Positions 8,417 through 16,331 of a stretch of 64,000 nucleotides of DNA are shown one piece after another. Both the position numbers and the translations under genes were made by a program. Source of the DNA: Lacibacter sp. H375 (GTDB taxonomy: Bacteria > Bacteroidota > Bacteroidia > Chitinophagales > Chitinophagaceae); contig NZ_JBBKTT010000001.1 in the NCBI RefSeq assembly GCF_037892425.1, forward strand, positions 4,745,143 through 4,809,142, given 5' to 3'. The stretch's first letter is position 1, and every line of letters begins with the position of its first letter. The notes beneath the pieces were generated by a model that ran no database searches, had not been told where the DNA came from, and saw only the letters and a program-made list of their open reading frames with translations.

Positions 8417-9889
8417 ATGCTTCGTTCATTATCACTGGCATCTGTTGCTGTTGCGGGCCTGTTGCTTACAGCCTGCGACAAAAGCGAGAACAAAAAATTT
8501 TACAACAACGACATTGAATTCGCCAACAAATCAGTAAACCCAGCACTTGCATTTACAATGCCGGGGTTTAACAATGTGGGCATTTATACACTTATCAGCA
8601 GTGACGATGTGTTACCGAACTCTCCCGGATTTATTTATGGAGCACAGCCCGATGGTGCAGGATTATTAAAAGATCCTAACAGTGATGGTTATGTGCTCAT
8701 CACTAATCATGAGATCATCAGATCTGTATCAAGAGTTTTTCTCGACAAAACATTAAAGCCTACAAAAGGTGAATACATTGTTGATGCAATTGGTGGTGTA
8801 TGGCGTTTATGCTCTGCAACAATGGCCACACCGCAGGAACATGGTTTTGGGCCTTTGTTTTTAACTGCAGGTGAAAGCGGACAGGAAAGTATGGTACATG
8901 GTATACATCCAGGAAGTCTTGTTGGTGACAAAGCACGTACTGATCGTGTATTACCTGCACTTGGCAAAGCAAGTATGGAAAATGCGGTACCACTTACCAA
9001 GATTGCCTATCCCGGCAAAACAGTGATCATGATTGGTGAAGATCAAAGTTATAGCAGCAGCCATCTTAGTGCAGGTCAGTTAGCAATGTACATGAGTAAC
9101 ACCGTAGGTGATTTAAATAATGGCAGCTTCTTCGCATTGAAACGTAAAGATGGAAACCAGGTTGAGCTTGATATGACTGTTGGCAATTCATATGACGTAG
9201 AATTTGTTGAAATACCAAATGCAAAAAACATCAGCGGTGCACAAATTAATACACAGGCAAATGCTTTAGGTGCCATCCGTTTTTCAAGGGTTGAAGATGT
9301 TGATTATGGCAAAGGCAATCCATCAAATAACCGTGATATCTATTTTGTAGCAACAGGGCAATCTCCTGATGGTGAAACAAATCAACCGGGTTATACCATG
9401 TGGGGACGTTTGTACAAATTAACTATGCAAGCCGGCGATCCTACAAAAGGTAAACTGGAAGTATTGGTTGATGGCGATCTCACTCCGGGCACAGGCATTA
9501 TTAATCCAGATAACGTATGCGCTACAGAAAACTATGTTTACATTCAGGAAGATGGTGATTCTTATTACCCCGGCGCTAAACATGATTCCTATGTTTGGCA
9601 GTACGATATCAAAACCAAGCAAAACAAAGCGTTCCTGAACATGAAGCATAACAGAACAGATGCAGCATGGAACAGCAAATACAATACTGTCAACAATAAT
9701 CGCTTTGGTAGCTGGGAATGGGGTGCAATGTGGGATATCTCTGATATCATTGGTGTACCTGGAACATTCCTTGCAAACATTCATCCGCACACATGGCAGG
9801 AAAATAAATTTTTTAACCCGGATGGAAGTGGATTGAACTTAAACCGTGAAGGCGGACAAACAATTATTCTCCGCAACGTACCAAGATAA
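8417..9889 (+). CDS. PhoX-like (DUF839) beta-propeller lipoprotein
   Basis: The 490-residue protein has a lipoprotein signal (VAGLLLTACDK, with the lipobox Cys near residue 20). The body resembles the DUF839/PhoX family: YVLITNHEI near the N-terminus, an IRFSRVEDVDY and DIYFVATGQ stretch, GRLYKLTM, and NPDNVCATENYVYIQEDG near the C-terminus. Family members include the calcium/iron alkaline phosphatase PhoX, but many are uncharacterised, so a phosphatase role is only a possibility. It is followed 75 bases later, after a terminator-like hairpin, by a di-haem peroxidase gene. It diverges from the permease gene. A CATATTTG at 8389-8396 is a possible -7 box. Confidence 0.62.
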   Translation: MLRSLSLASVAVAGLLLTACDKSENKKFYNNDIEFANKSVNPALAFTMPGFNNVGIYTLISSDDVLPNSPGFIYGAQPDGAGLLKDPNSDGYVLITNHEIIRSVSRVFLDKTLKPTKGEYIVDAIGGVWRLCSATMATPQEHGFGPLFLTAGESGQESMVHGIHPGSLVGDKARTDRVLPALGKASMENAVPLTKIAYPGKTVIMIGEDQSYSSSHLSAGQLAMYMSNTVGDLNNGSFFALKRKDGNQVELDMTVGNSYDVEFVEIPNAKNISGAQINTQANALGAIRFSRVEDVDYGKGNPSNNRDIYFVATGQSPDGETNQPGYTMWGRLYKLTMQAGDPTKGKLEVLVDGDLTPGTGIINPDNVCATENYVYIQEDGDSYYPGAKHDSYVWQYDIKTKQNKAFLNMKHNRTDAAWNSKYNTVNNNRFGSWEWGAMWDISDIIGVPGTFLANIHPHTWQENKFFNPDGSGLNLNREGGQTIILRNVPR

Positions 9890-9908
9890 TTACACCAGGG
9901 GAAACATC

Positions 9909-9946
9909 GGGAACTTCTGTTTATTCAGGAGTTCCCTTTCTTATTT
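9909..9946 (+). terminator. Terminator after the PhoX-like gene
   Basis: An 11-pair stem (GGGAACTTCTG with CAGGAGTTCCC, one G-U pair) is followed by TTTCTTATTTT. Confidence 0.7.
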
Positions 9947-9964
9947 TGACTAAGGTTTCAAAAA

Positions 9965-11773
9965 ATGAAAACGAATTCATTAGGATTTACACTTTTTATT
10001 GCAGGCTTCTTTACAACGTTCCAATTCTGTAACAAATCTGCTCCTATTATAAATGTTGTAAAAGATGATGTTGTAAAAGAAATTGAACTACTGCAACTGT
10101 TCATTAAGGACAGTTTGCAACCAGTTGCTGCAAACAGCAACAATAGTTCATTGCTACAGGCTCAATTTTCCAAAGCAAGAAATACTTACAAACAAGTTGA
10201 ATGGGCCGTAGAATATTTTATGCCTACAACTGCAAGATTTGTAAACGGGCCAGCATTAGATGAATTGGAAATTGAAGAGAATACTGCTTTCGAGCCGGAA
10301 GGCTTCCAGGTGATAGAAGAATTGATCTGTCCTTCCTTCCATACAAGTAACCGTGCCGAACTTGTACGCCAATGCAAAATTTTGCAAAGTACTTGTGAAC
10401 GTATGAAAAAGCATTTCAGCGCCATCAACTTTACAGAAGCACAGGTGATGGATGCATTACGTTTAGAAATTCATCGAATTACAGCTTTAGGTATTACAGG
10501 TTTTGATAACCCGATTGCTTTGAATGGAATTGAAGAAGCAGTTTGGAGTCTAAAATCTGTCGATCATTATTTCAAACTCTTTCAAAGAATAGTCGTACAT
10601 AATAATGAAAAAGTAACTACTACCCTAAGAATACAACTAAACGATGCAATTGATTTTTGCCAACAACAAAATAATTTCGAAACATTTAACCGTGCCGTGT
10701 TCATCACGAAACATCTAAATCCTATCAGCATTTCATTATATAACTTTCAGATAGAAGCAAAAATCCCTTTCATTAATGATGGGCGACATTTCCGAAGTAA
10801 CGCACCTACCCTGTTTGCAACCAACGGTTTTGATGTAAATACATTTATTCCTTCCCCAGAATATAAAAGCAACAGCGATAAAGTAAAATTAGGAGAGCGA
10901 TTGTTTTATGATCCTGTTCTTTCGATCAATAATAAACGTAATTGTGGAAGCTGCCATTCGCCTGAAAAAGGTTTTACGGATGGGCTTGTTACAAGCGTAT
11001 CGCTCAATGGAGGTTTTATTAAACGAAATGCCGCATCACTCAACTATGCTTCTTTACAACATGGTCAGTTTTGGGATATGCGCAGGCCCGATCTTGAATC
11101 GCAAACGGCTGATGTAATTTCGAATAAAGATGAAATGCATGGTTCACTAAAAGATGCAGCTTTAAAATTGCAGCAGCAACTAACGTATAAGGAATTATTT
11201 ACAAAAGCATTCAAGTCAACTGATTCAATTAAAGCATGGCAAATACAGAATGCATTGGCCAGCTATATCCGTTCACTGGCAGTTTTCAATTCACGTTTCG
11301 ACCTCTATATGAATGGAGATGCAAGTCAGTTGAATAAAGATGAGATCAGTGGTATGAATCTTTTTTTAGGTAAAGCAAAATGCGGCACCTGTCATTTTCT
11401 CCCATTGTTTAATGGAACCGTTCCACCTTCATTCACAAAAACAGAAAGCGAAGTACTGGGTACACCATCACAGGCATCGGGTAAAATAATCGATTCAGAC
11501 AAAGGACGTTTTAATCAGCATCAAATGCCGCAACTATTCCGTTCATTTAAAACCGCAACGGTTCGTAACATTTCACTTACTGCACCTTACATGCACAATG
11601 GCGTTTATAGTACGTTAGAAGAAGTTGTTGAATTTTATAATAAAGGAGGTGGCGCAGGAATGGGACTCGAGGTTAACAATCAAACTCTGCCCGCAGACCC
11701 ATTAAATTTAAGCAGGCAGGAAAAAACACAACTAATCGCTTTCATGCAATCGCTTACAGATATGAAGAAGTAA
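9965..11773 (+). CDS. Di-haem cytochrome c peroxidase with an N-terminal helical domain
   Basis: The 602-residue exported protein has two c-type haem sites, CGSCH at residues 327-331 and CGTCH at 473-477, within a MauG/CcpA-type peroxidase domain (about 300-600; landmarks LGERLFYDPVLS, ATVRNISLTAPYMHNG). These enzymes reduce hydrogen peroxide or oxidise a partner in the periplasm using electrons from small cytochromes. The first 270 residues are a separate helical domain of unclear role (FVNGPALDELEIEE, EGFQVIEELI). By pattern it resembles the imelysin-like domains fused to such peroxidases in Bacteroidota; I am less sure of that part. The N-terminus has a signal-like segment with a Cys (TTFQFCNKS), possibly a lipoprotein. 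Confidence 0.86.
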   Translation: MKTNSLGFTLFIAGFFTTFQFCNKSAPIINVVKDDVVKEIELLQLFIKDSLQPVAANSNNSSLLQAQFSKARNTYKQVEWAVEYFMPTTARFVNGPALDELEIEENTAFEPEGFQVIEELICPSFHTSNRAELVRQCKILQSTCERMKKHFSAINFTEAQVMDALRLEIHRITALGITGFDNPIALNGIEEAVWSLKSVDHYFKLFQRIVVHNNEKVTTTLRIQLNDAIDFCQQQNNFETFNRAVFITKHLNPISISLYNFQIEAKIPFINDGRHFRSNAPTLFATNGFDVNTFIPSPEYKSNSDKVKLGERLFYDPVLSINNKRNCGSCHSPEKGFTDGLVTSVSLNGGFIKRNAASLNYASLQHGQFWDMRRPDLESQTADVISNKDEMHGSLKDAALKLQQQLTYKELFTKAFKSTDSIKAWQIQNALASYIRSLAVFNSRFDLYMNGDASQLNKDEISGMNLFLGKAKCGTCHFLPLFNGTVPPSFTKTESEVLGTPSQASGKIIDSDKGRFNQHQMPQLFRSFKTATVRNISLTAPYMHNGVYSTLEEVVEFYNKGGGAGMGLEVNNQTLPADPLNLSRQEKTQLIAFMQSLTDMKK

Positions 11774-11798
11774 AATATTTCCTTCAGCAGAGAAGTGA

Positions 11799-11969
11799 TC
11801 ACTTTATTTCTTCATCTATCCTCACATCACCCTCTTCCTCTTTCGACTTGTGAAAATCTTCATTCACCTGGTGCTCAAATTCTTCTTCATCTTTCATATT
11901 CCTGCGAATCAGGAAAACAACTAATGCGATCAATAAAAGTCCTACTCCTATAATAATGGGCCAATTCAT
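11799..11969 (-). CDS. Small single-pass membrane protein (56 aa)
   Basis: The frame from the ATG at 11967-11969 to the TGA at 11799 encodes 56 residues. It starts MNWPIIIGVGLLLIALVV, a membrane helix, followed by an RR motif and a very acidic cytosolic tail (KDEEEFEHQVNEDFH, then KSKEEEGDVRIDEE). Helix, basic stop-transfer and charged tail make a coherent tiny protein and not random sequence. I recall proteins of this shape as common in Chitinophagaceae but know no function. It is convergent with the peroxidase gene. Confidence 0.6.
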   Translation of the reverse strand: MNWPIIIGVGLLLIALVVFLIRRNMKDEEEFEHQVNEDFHKSKEEEGDVRIDEEIK

Positions 11970-12404
11970 AAAAATGGTTTATTTAAAGTTGAGAACTTTT
12001 TTGCAGGTTTTTATGAATTTTGTATTAAGTTTTGGCCAACCCTGAAATTAAACTTATTACCCCTAAACAGCCAGGTTCGTATGCCCGGCTCCGTAAATGT
12101 GTGAATGATATAAGCTTTAATTGCAAGCTTATAACGGTACCAAATCAGAATTTAGCCATCTTTACTACTCCGTATGGCTTGGCATAATTTGTGTCAACAA
12201 TCATTTACGGGTTCTCCTGATCATCGTCCTTTGAAAAAGCCACACCTATCCTCTTCCTACAAAAACAAAACTGTCCTCTTGCAAATGTTTGCATGGGATG
12301 GCGAACAAACGCTCTTGCCATAACATCGTAAACAAAATTGTTCAATTTGCATTAACCTGCAAAGGGAGAAGTCAGCTTTTCCCACCACTAACATTCTTAG
12401 ACAC
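11970..12404. other. Long intergenic region upstream of the Mla-type operon
   Basis: These 435 bases contain no convincing gene. They hold one copy of the repeated bipartite motif (12099-12134) and its -7-like box (12157-12164). Transcription from there would give a leader of about 235 bases before the ATG at 12405. No other strong structure is evident. Confidence 0.55.
12099..12164 (+). promoter_or_regulatory. Bipartite motif copy 1 with -7 box, upstream of the exported helical protein and Mla operon
   Basis: GTGTGAAT (12099-12106), two bases, TATAA, 16 bases, TATAA ending at 12134. After 22 bases comes CATCTTTA at 12157-12164. The spacing matches the other copies exactly. Confidence 0.72.
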
Positions 12405-13106
12405 ATGAAACGCATTTCAAGAGACAAAATCTCTACTCTTTTACAGGTACTACTGGTTATTTTTCTTTTTGGCTACACTGCAGTTAAAGGAAATCCCGAA
12501 TCAAAAGAAAACACGATTGCTCATTCTGCCTCAACTTTTAACGGAGATGTGGAATTAAATGCCCAAATGATCGATTTGTGGGAACAACATGTTGCCTGGA
12601 ACAGGAACGTGATGTTGTGCATTGTGGACGAATTACCGGGAACAACAGAAGCAATTGAAAGATTACAGCAAAACAAAATTGAAATAGGCAATGCCATTAA
12701 ACCGTATTATGGAGATGTGGCCGGTGATAAATTAGCAGAACTATTGCAAGAACATGTAGCGATTTCTGTTGAAGTAATGAAATTTGCCAAAGAGGGAATG
12801 ACAACTGAACTTCAGGAAGCAAATGATCGCTGGTATGTAAATGCTGATGCTATTGCTTCATTTCTTGCCAACATTAACAGCTACTGGTCAACAGACAAAA
12901 TACAGTTGATCATTAAAGATCAGTTACGATTTACAACAACACAGGCTATTTGCCGGATTAATAAAGACTATCCCGCCGATATTATTGCGTACGACAAAGC
13001 TCACGCAGAAGTTCTGCTGATGGCCGAAATTTTTGCCAACGGTATTGCCAAACAATTTCCTGAAAAAATGAATCCTGTTGCTGATGTATTGATGATCAAT
13101 CAATAA
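12405..13106 (+). CDS. Exported helical protein of unknown function, first gene of an Mla-like operon
   Basis: The 233-residue protein has an N-terminal membrane/signal segment (LLQVLLVIFLFGYTAV) and then an all-helical body. Two similar helix pairs carry conserved-looking histidines (LWEQHVAWNRNVML near residue 60 and LLQEHVAISVEVM near 115), and a third His sits in KAHAEVLLMAEIF. The regular spacing suggests a four-helix bundle. I recognise no named family. It ends five bases before the MlaE-like permease gene, so it is probably co-transcribed with the lipid-transport genes and may work in the periplasm with them. The nearest promoter signal is motif copy 1, about 270 bases upstream of the start. 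Confidence 0.75.
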   Translation: MKRISRDKISTLLQVLLVIFLFGYTAVKGNPESKENTIAHSASTFNGDVELNAQMIDLWEQHVAWNRNVMLCIVDELPGTTEAIERLQQNKIEIGNAIKPYYGDVAGDKLAELLQEHVAISVEVMKFAKEGMTTELQEANDRWYVNADAIASFLANINSYWSTDKIQLIIKDQLRFTTTQAICRINKDYPADIIAYDKAHAEVLLMAEIFANGIAKQFPEKMNPVADVLMINQ

Positions 13107-13111
13107 ATAAT

Positions 13112-13954
13112 ATGGCTATACTAAAAGCTGCAGGTAAACTAAAAACGATCGCCAGCAGACAAACAGTTCTTGTAAGTGAAAAAGCGATTGCAAATACGAA
13201 AAATGCTGGTAACTTCTTAACCGACATTGCAGATGTCTTTCTTTTTGTAGGACGCATTGTAAGGGAAACTTTTACAGGTGGTTTTGAATTTAGAGAATTT
13301 CTCCGCCAGTGTTACCAGATCGGTTACAAATCATTACCATTGATATCTATTACAGGAGCCATTATGGGTCTTGTGTTAACTATACAATCAAGACCAGTGC
13401 TGGTAGATTTTGGTGCAGTTACATTGTTACCCAGTATGGTTAGTCTTTCACTTATCAGGGAAATGGGCCCTGTAATTACCGCTCTTATTTGTGCAGGAAA
13501 AATCAGTTCGGGCATGGGCGCCGAACTTGGTTCAATGAAAGTAACAGAGCAAATAGATGCAATGGAAGTATCGTCAATAAATCCGGTTAAATATTTGTTA
13601 GTTACAAGAGTTTTGGCGGCAACTATCATGATTCCCTTGCTAACCATTTATGCCGATGCATGTGGAATTGCCGGTAGTTGGGCAGGTGCCAACATTAAAG
13701 GCGATGTATCACTCGTGTTGTTTTTTTCGCAGGCGTTTGCACCGGTTGAAATGATTGATGTGTTGCCGGCTGTGATCAAAACTTTTTTCTTTGGTGCGGT
13801 TATTGGATTAGTTGGTTGTTATAAAGGATATAATGCAGGCACTGGTACACAGAGTGTAGGAGTTGCTGCAACATCGGCTGTTGTAATGGCTTCGTTGCTT
13901 GTATTTATTGTAGATATGATTGCTGTACAAATTACTGATCTTATTACCTCATGA
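13112..13954 (+). CDS. MlaE-family ABC transporter permease
   Basis: The 280-residue membrane protein belongs to the MlaE permease family, which moves phospholipids or other lipids between inner and outer membrane as part of MCE systems. Landmarks are the amphipathic N-terminal region, GAIMGLVLTIQ, the core SLIREMGPVITALICAGKIS followed by GMGAELGSMKVTEQIDAM, and the C-terminal GCYKGYNAGTGTQSVGVA segment. The next gene starts within its stop codon (ATGA overlap at 13951), so permease and ATPase are translationally coupled. Most homologues are near 250-280 residues, so the length is normal. Confidence 0.92.
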   Translation: MAILKAAGKLKTIASRQTVLVSEKAIANTKNAGNFLTDIADVFLFVGRIVRETFTGGFEFREFLRQCYQIGYKSLPLISITGAIMGLVLTIQSRPVLVDFGAVTLLPSMVSLSLIREMGPVITALICAGKISSGMGAELGSMKVTEQIDAMEVSSINPVKYLLVTRVLAATIMIPLLTIYADACGIAGSWAGANIKGDVSLVLFFSQAFAPVEMIDVLPAVIKTFFFGAVIGLVGCYKGYNAGTGTQSVGVAATSAVVMASLLVFIVDMIAVQITDLITS

Positions 13955-14736
13955 AAAATGTAGCAGAACAGGAAACAACAGAAACACTGCTCACATCAAG
14001 AGTCGAAAATCCTGTTATTGATATCAGGCAGCTGAAAAAATCTTTCGGTAGCCAGGAGATTTTGAAAGACGTAACGCTTCAACTTGGTTCCGGTGAAAAC
14101 CTGGTAGTATTGGGAAAATCAGGTTCTGGCAAATCTGTATTAATAAAGTGTTTGGTAGGATTATTAAAGCCTGACAGTGGCATCATTACAATACTTGAAC
14201 AGGATGTAACAAGTTTGCAACGAAAGGAGTTAAATCAACTACGGCAAAAGATCGGCTTTCTTTTTCAGAGCGGTGCGTTGTATGATTCGATGACGGTAAA
14301 ACAGAACATTGAATTCCCGTTAAGAAGAATAAAAAAAGGATTAACTGAAAATGAGATTGCAGCTAAAGTGCATGAAGTATTGGAAAATGTAGACTTAGTA
14401 GATGCATTGAACAAAATGCCATCAGCACTTTCCGGGGGTATGCGCAAACGTATCAGCCTTGCAAGAACGATTGTGGTAGATCCATTGATCATGTTATATG
14501 ATGAGCCCACCACCGGACTTGACCCGATCACATCAGATGAGATCAGCACTCTTATCAACGATGTTCAGAAAAAATACAAAACATCATCTATCATCATCAC
14601 ACATGATATCAAGTGTGCTTTGCTTACTGCTAACCGGATGATCATGTTGAAAGATGGGGCTGTGTATAAAGAAGGAAAACCGGAAGAGTTTAAGCAATCA
14701 ACCGATGAATTCATTCAATCATTTTCTTTTCAATAA
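13951..14736 (+). CDS. MlaF-type ABC transporter ATP-binding protein
   Basis: The 261-residue ATPase has Walker A GKSGSGKS, the Q-loop in GFLFQSGALYDSMTV, the signature LSGGMRKRISLARTI, Walker B IMLYDEPTTGLDP, and the switch histidine in IIITHD. The GMRKR form of the signature and the TTGLDPITSDEI region are typical of MlaF proteins. It energises the MlaE-like permease encoded just upstream, whose stop codon it overlaps by four bases. An N-terminal extension of about 25 residues precedes the ABC fold. Confidence 0.92.
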   Translation: MKNVAEQETTETLLTSRVENPVIDIRQLKKSFGSQEILKDVTLQLGSGENLVVLGKSGSGKSVLIKCLVGLLKPDSGIITILEQDVTSLQRKELNQLRQKIGFLFQSGALYDSMTVKQNIEFPLRRIKKGLTENEIAAKVHEVLENVDLVDALNKMPSALSGGMRKRISLARTIVVDPLIMLYDEPTTGLDPITSDEISTLINDVQKKYKTSSIIITHDIKCALLTANRMIMLKDGAVYKEGKPEEFKQSTDEFIQSFSFQ

Positions 14737-14754
14737 AAAGAAATACAATTTATT

Positions 14755-15495
14755 ATGGACACAACATCTCAATCATATAAAATAAAACTCGGCCTATTTA
14801 TACTCGGCAGTCTTCTGTTGTTTGCAGTTGTACTGTTTGTGATAGGAAAGAAGAACAATATGTTCACGCCTGTGTTTACTTTATCAGCCGCATTTAATAA
14901 TGTAAGTGGGTTGCAGGTTGGTAATAATATCCGCTTTTCGGGTATTACAATTGGCACGGTTGATGATATTACAATCGTTAACGACTCCATTGTGAAGGTG
15001 AAGATGGTGCTTAAGAACAGTGTAAAAAAATTTATTAAAGCAGATAGTAAAGCCATCATTGCCTCCGATGGAATTATTGGCGATAAGTTAGTGATCATTT
15101 CACAAGGAAGTGGTGAATCGCCAATTGTAAAGGAAGGTCAGCTGCTTGAATCAGAAGAACCAATAGAAACAGCAGACGTTATTGCGAGTTTACAAGTATC
15201 AGCTGCCAATGCAGAAATTATTACCGAACAACTTGCAGAGGTAATGATCAAAGTAAACAATGGCAATGGTACATTGGGACGATTGATACAGGATCCTACT
15301 ATTGCCAATAACCTGAGCCAGACGATGCAGAATATGAAAACAAGCAGCCAGGGGTTAAGTGAAAATATGGAAGCTGCGAAAGAAAGCTTTCTGTTGAAAG
15401 GTTATTTCAACAGGAAGAAAAAAGCAGCAGCGAAAAAAGCTGCTGATAAAAAAGCTGCCGAGGAAAAAGCCGCTGAACAAAAAAAGAAAGGATAA
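14755..15495 (+). CDS. MlaD-like MCE domain protein with Lys/Ala-rich tail
   Basis: The 246-residue protein has one N-terminal membrane helix (LGLFILGSLLLFAVVLFVIG) and then an MCE domain (about residues 37-130: FNNVSGLQVGNNIRFSGITIGTVDDI). A helical region and a strongly basic, low-complexity tail made of KKAA/EKAAE repeats end the protein. MCE proteins form rings that pass lipids from the periplasm to the MlaE/F transporter. It lies 18 bases after the ATPase gene. No separate MlaC- or MlaB-like gene is nearby. The tail (about the last 35 residues) is not part of the MCE fold and could bind acidic membranes or be a coiled coil. Confidence 0.9.
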   Translation: MDTTSQSYKIKLGLFILGSLLLFAVVLFVIGKKNNMFTPVFTLSAAFNNVSGLQVGNNIRFSGITIGTVDDITIVNDSIVKVKMVLKNSVKKFIKADSKAIIASDGIIGDKLVIISQGSGESPIVKEGQLLESEEPIETADVIASLQVSAANAEIITEQLAEVMIKVNNGNGTLGRLIQDPTIANNLSQTMQNMKTSSQGLSENMEAAKESFLLKGYFNRKKKAAAKKAADKKAAEEKAAEQKKKG

Positions 15496-15515
15496 GTAAG
15501 TACGAGGATATGAAT

Positions 15516-15580
15516 GTGTGAATCTTACAATACTATCAAGTAATGGTATAAAATAAACAGGCAAAATAAAATCATTTTTG
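15516..15580 (+). promoter_or_regulatory. Bipartite motif copy 2 with -7 box, upstream of the coiled-coil lipoprotein
   Basis: GTGTGAAT (15516-15523), two bases, TACAA, 16 bases, TATAA ending at 15551. After 21 bases comes CATTTTTG at 15573-15580. The gene starts at 15722. Confidence 0.72.
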
Positions 15581-15721
15581 CAGTCGCCCGGCGCAACAAA
15601 AAAAAGTTAGTATTAAACATAAATTTTTATTGCCATCTGGCAGCTATTTATAAAAAATATCTTTAACCACCTTATAAGAGAACTAAAAAGTTAATCAGTT
15701 TATTCATCAAAAAAAATCAAC

Positions 15722-16165
15722 ATGAAAAAGTTCGTTTATTTATTTTCAGCTATTGCATTGGTGGGCAGTGTTACCCTGCTCAGTTGCAATAACAGCACAG
15801 AAGATGGCACTACAGATAATGACAACAAAGACACAGTTGTTATCGAGGAAAAGAAAGAAACAACCGTGCGAGTAGCTACTACAGAAGAATGGGCAGCCTT
15901 TAAAGCCGATGCAGAAGAAAAAATTGAAGCAAATGAAAAACGTATTGCTGAATTACGAGTGAAATTGAAAAAGCCGGGAAAAGTATTAGACAAGATTTAT
16001 GAAGAACGTATTGAAGCACTCCAGGAACGCAATAGAAATTTGCGATTAAAAATTACAAACTACGAAACAAATAAAACTGATTGGGATAAATTTAAAGAAG
16101 AGTTTAATCATGATATGGATGAACTTGGAAAAGCAATCGGTGATATTTTTACAGACAATAAATAA
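15722..16165 (+). CDS. Small coiled-coil lipoprotein
   Basis: The 147-residue protein has a lipoprotein signal (ALVGSVTLLSCNNS, Cys near residue 22), a short acidic linker rich in Asp/Asn/Thr, and then a long charged helix (KADAEEKIEANEKRIAEL, EERIEALQERNRNLRLKI) that should form a coiled coil. It ends in an acidic, Phe-containing helix. By layout it resembles small stress-induced lipoproteins of Bacteroidota; the function is not known. It stands alone between motif copy 2 and a strong terminator, so it is a single-gene unit. Confidence 0.8.
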   Translation: MKKFVYLFSAIALVGSVTLLSCNNSTEDGTTDNDNKDTVVIEEKKETTVRVATTEEWAAFKADAEEKIEANEKRIAELRVKLKKPGKVLDKIYEERIEALQERNRNLRLKITNYETNKTDWDKFKEEFNHDMDELGKAIGDIFTDNK

Positions 16166-16191
16166 TTTAGATCGGGTCAACAGAGGTGGAT

Positions 16192-16218
16192 AAGCGGGAT
16201 ACATGTCCCGCTTTTTTT
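16192..16218 (+). terminator. Terminator after the coiled-coil lipoprotein gene
   Basis: An eight-pair stem (AAGCGGGA with TCCCGCTT, six-base loop) runs into seven T. Confidence 0.85.
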
Positions 16219-16245
16219 ATGCGCAATAACAAATCACTTGTTTAT

Positions 16246-16311
16246 GTGTGAATGTTATAACGTATACGTCTTGTTATGTAACGCTTCACAAAAAGTACAA
16301 GTTTAACTTTG
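16246..16311 (+). promoter_or_regulatory. Bipartite motif copy 3 with -7 box, upstream of the OmpA gene
   Basis: GTGTGAAT (16246-16253), two bases, TATAA, 16 bases, TGTAA ending at 16281. After 22 bases comes TAACTTTG at 16304-16311, a perfect TAnnTTTG box. The ATG is 20 bases further on. This is the cleanest copy for defining the promoter. Confidence 0.8.
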
Positions 16312-16331
16312 TATAACAATAATCATACAAC

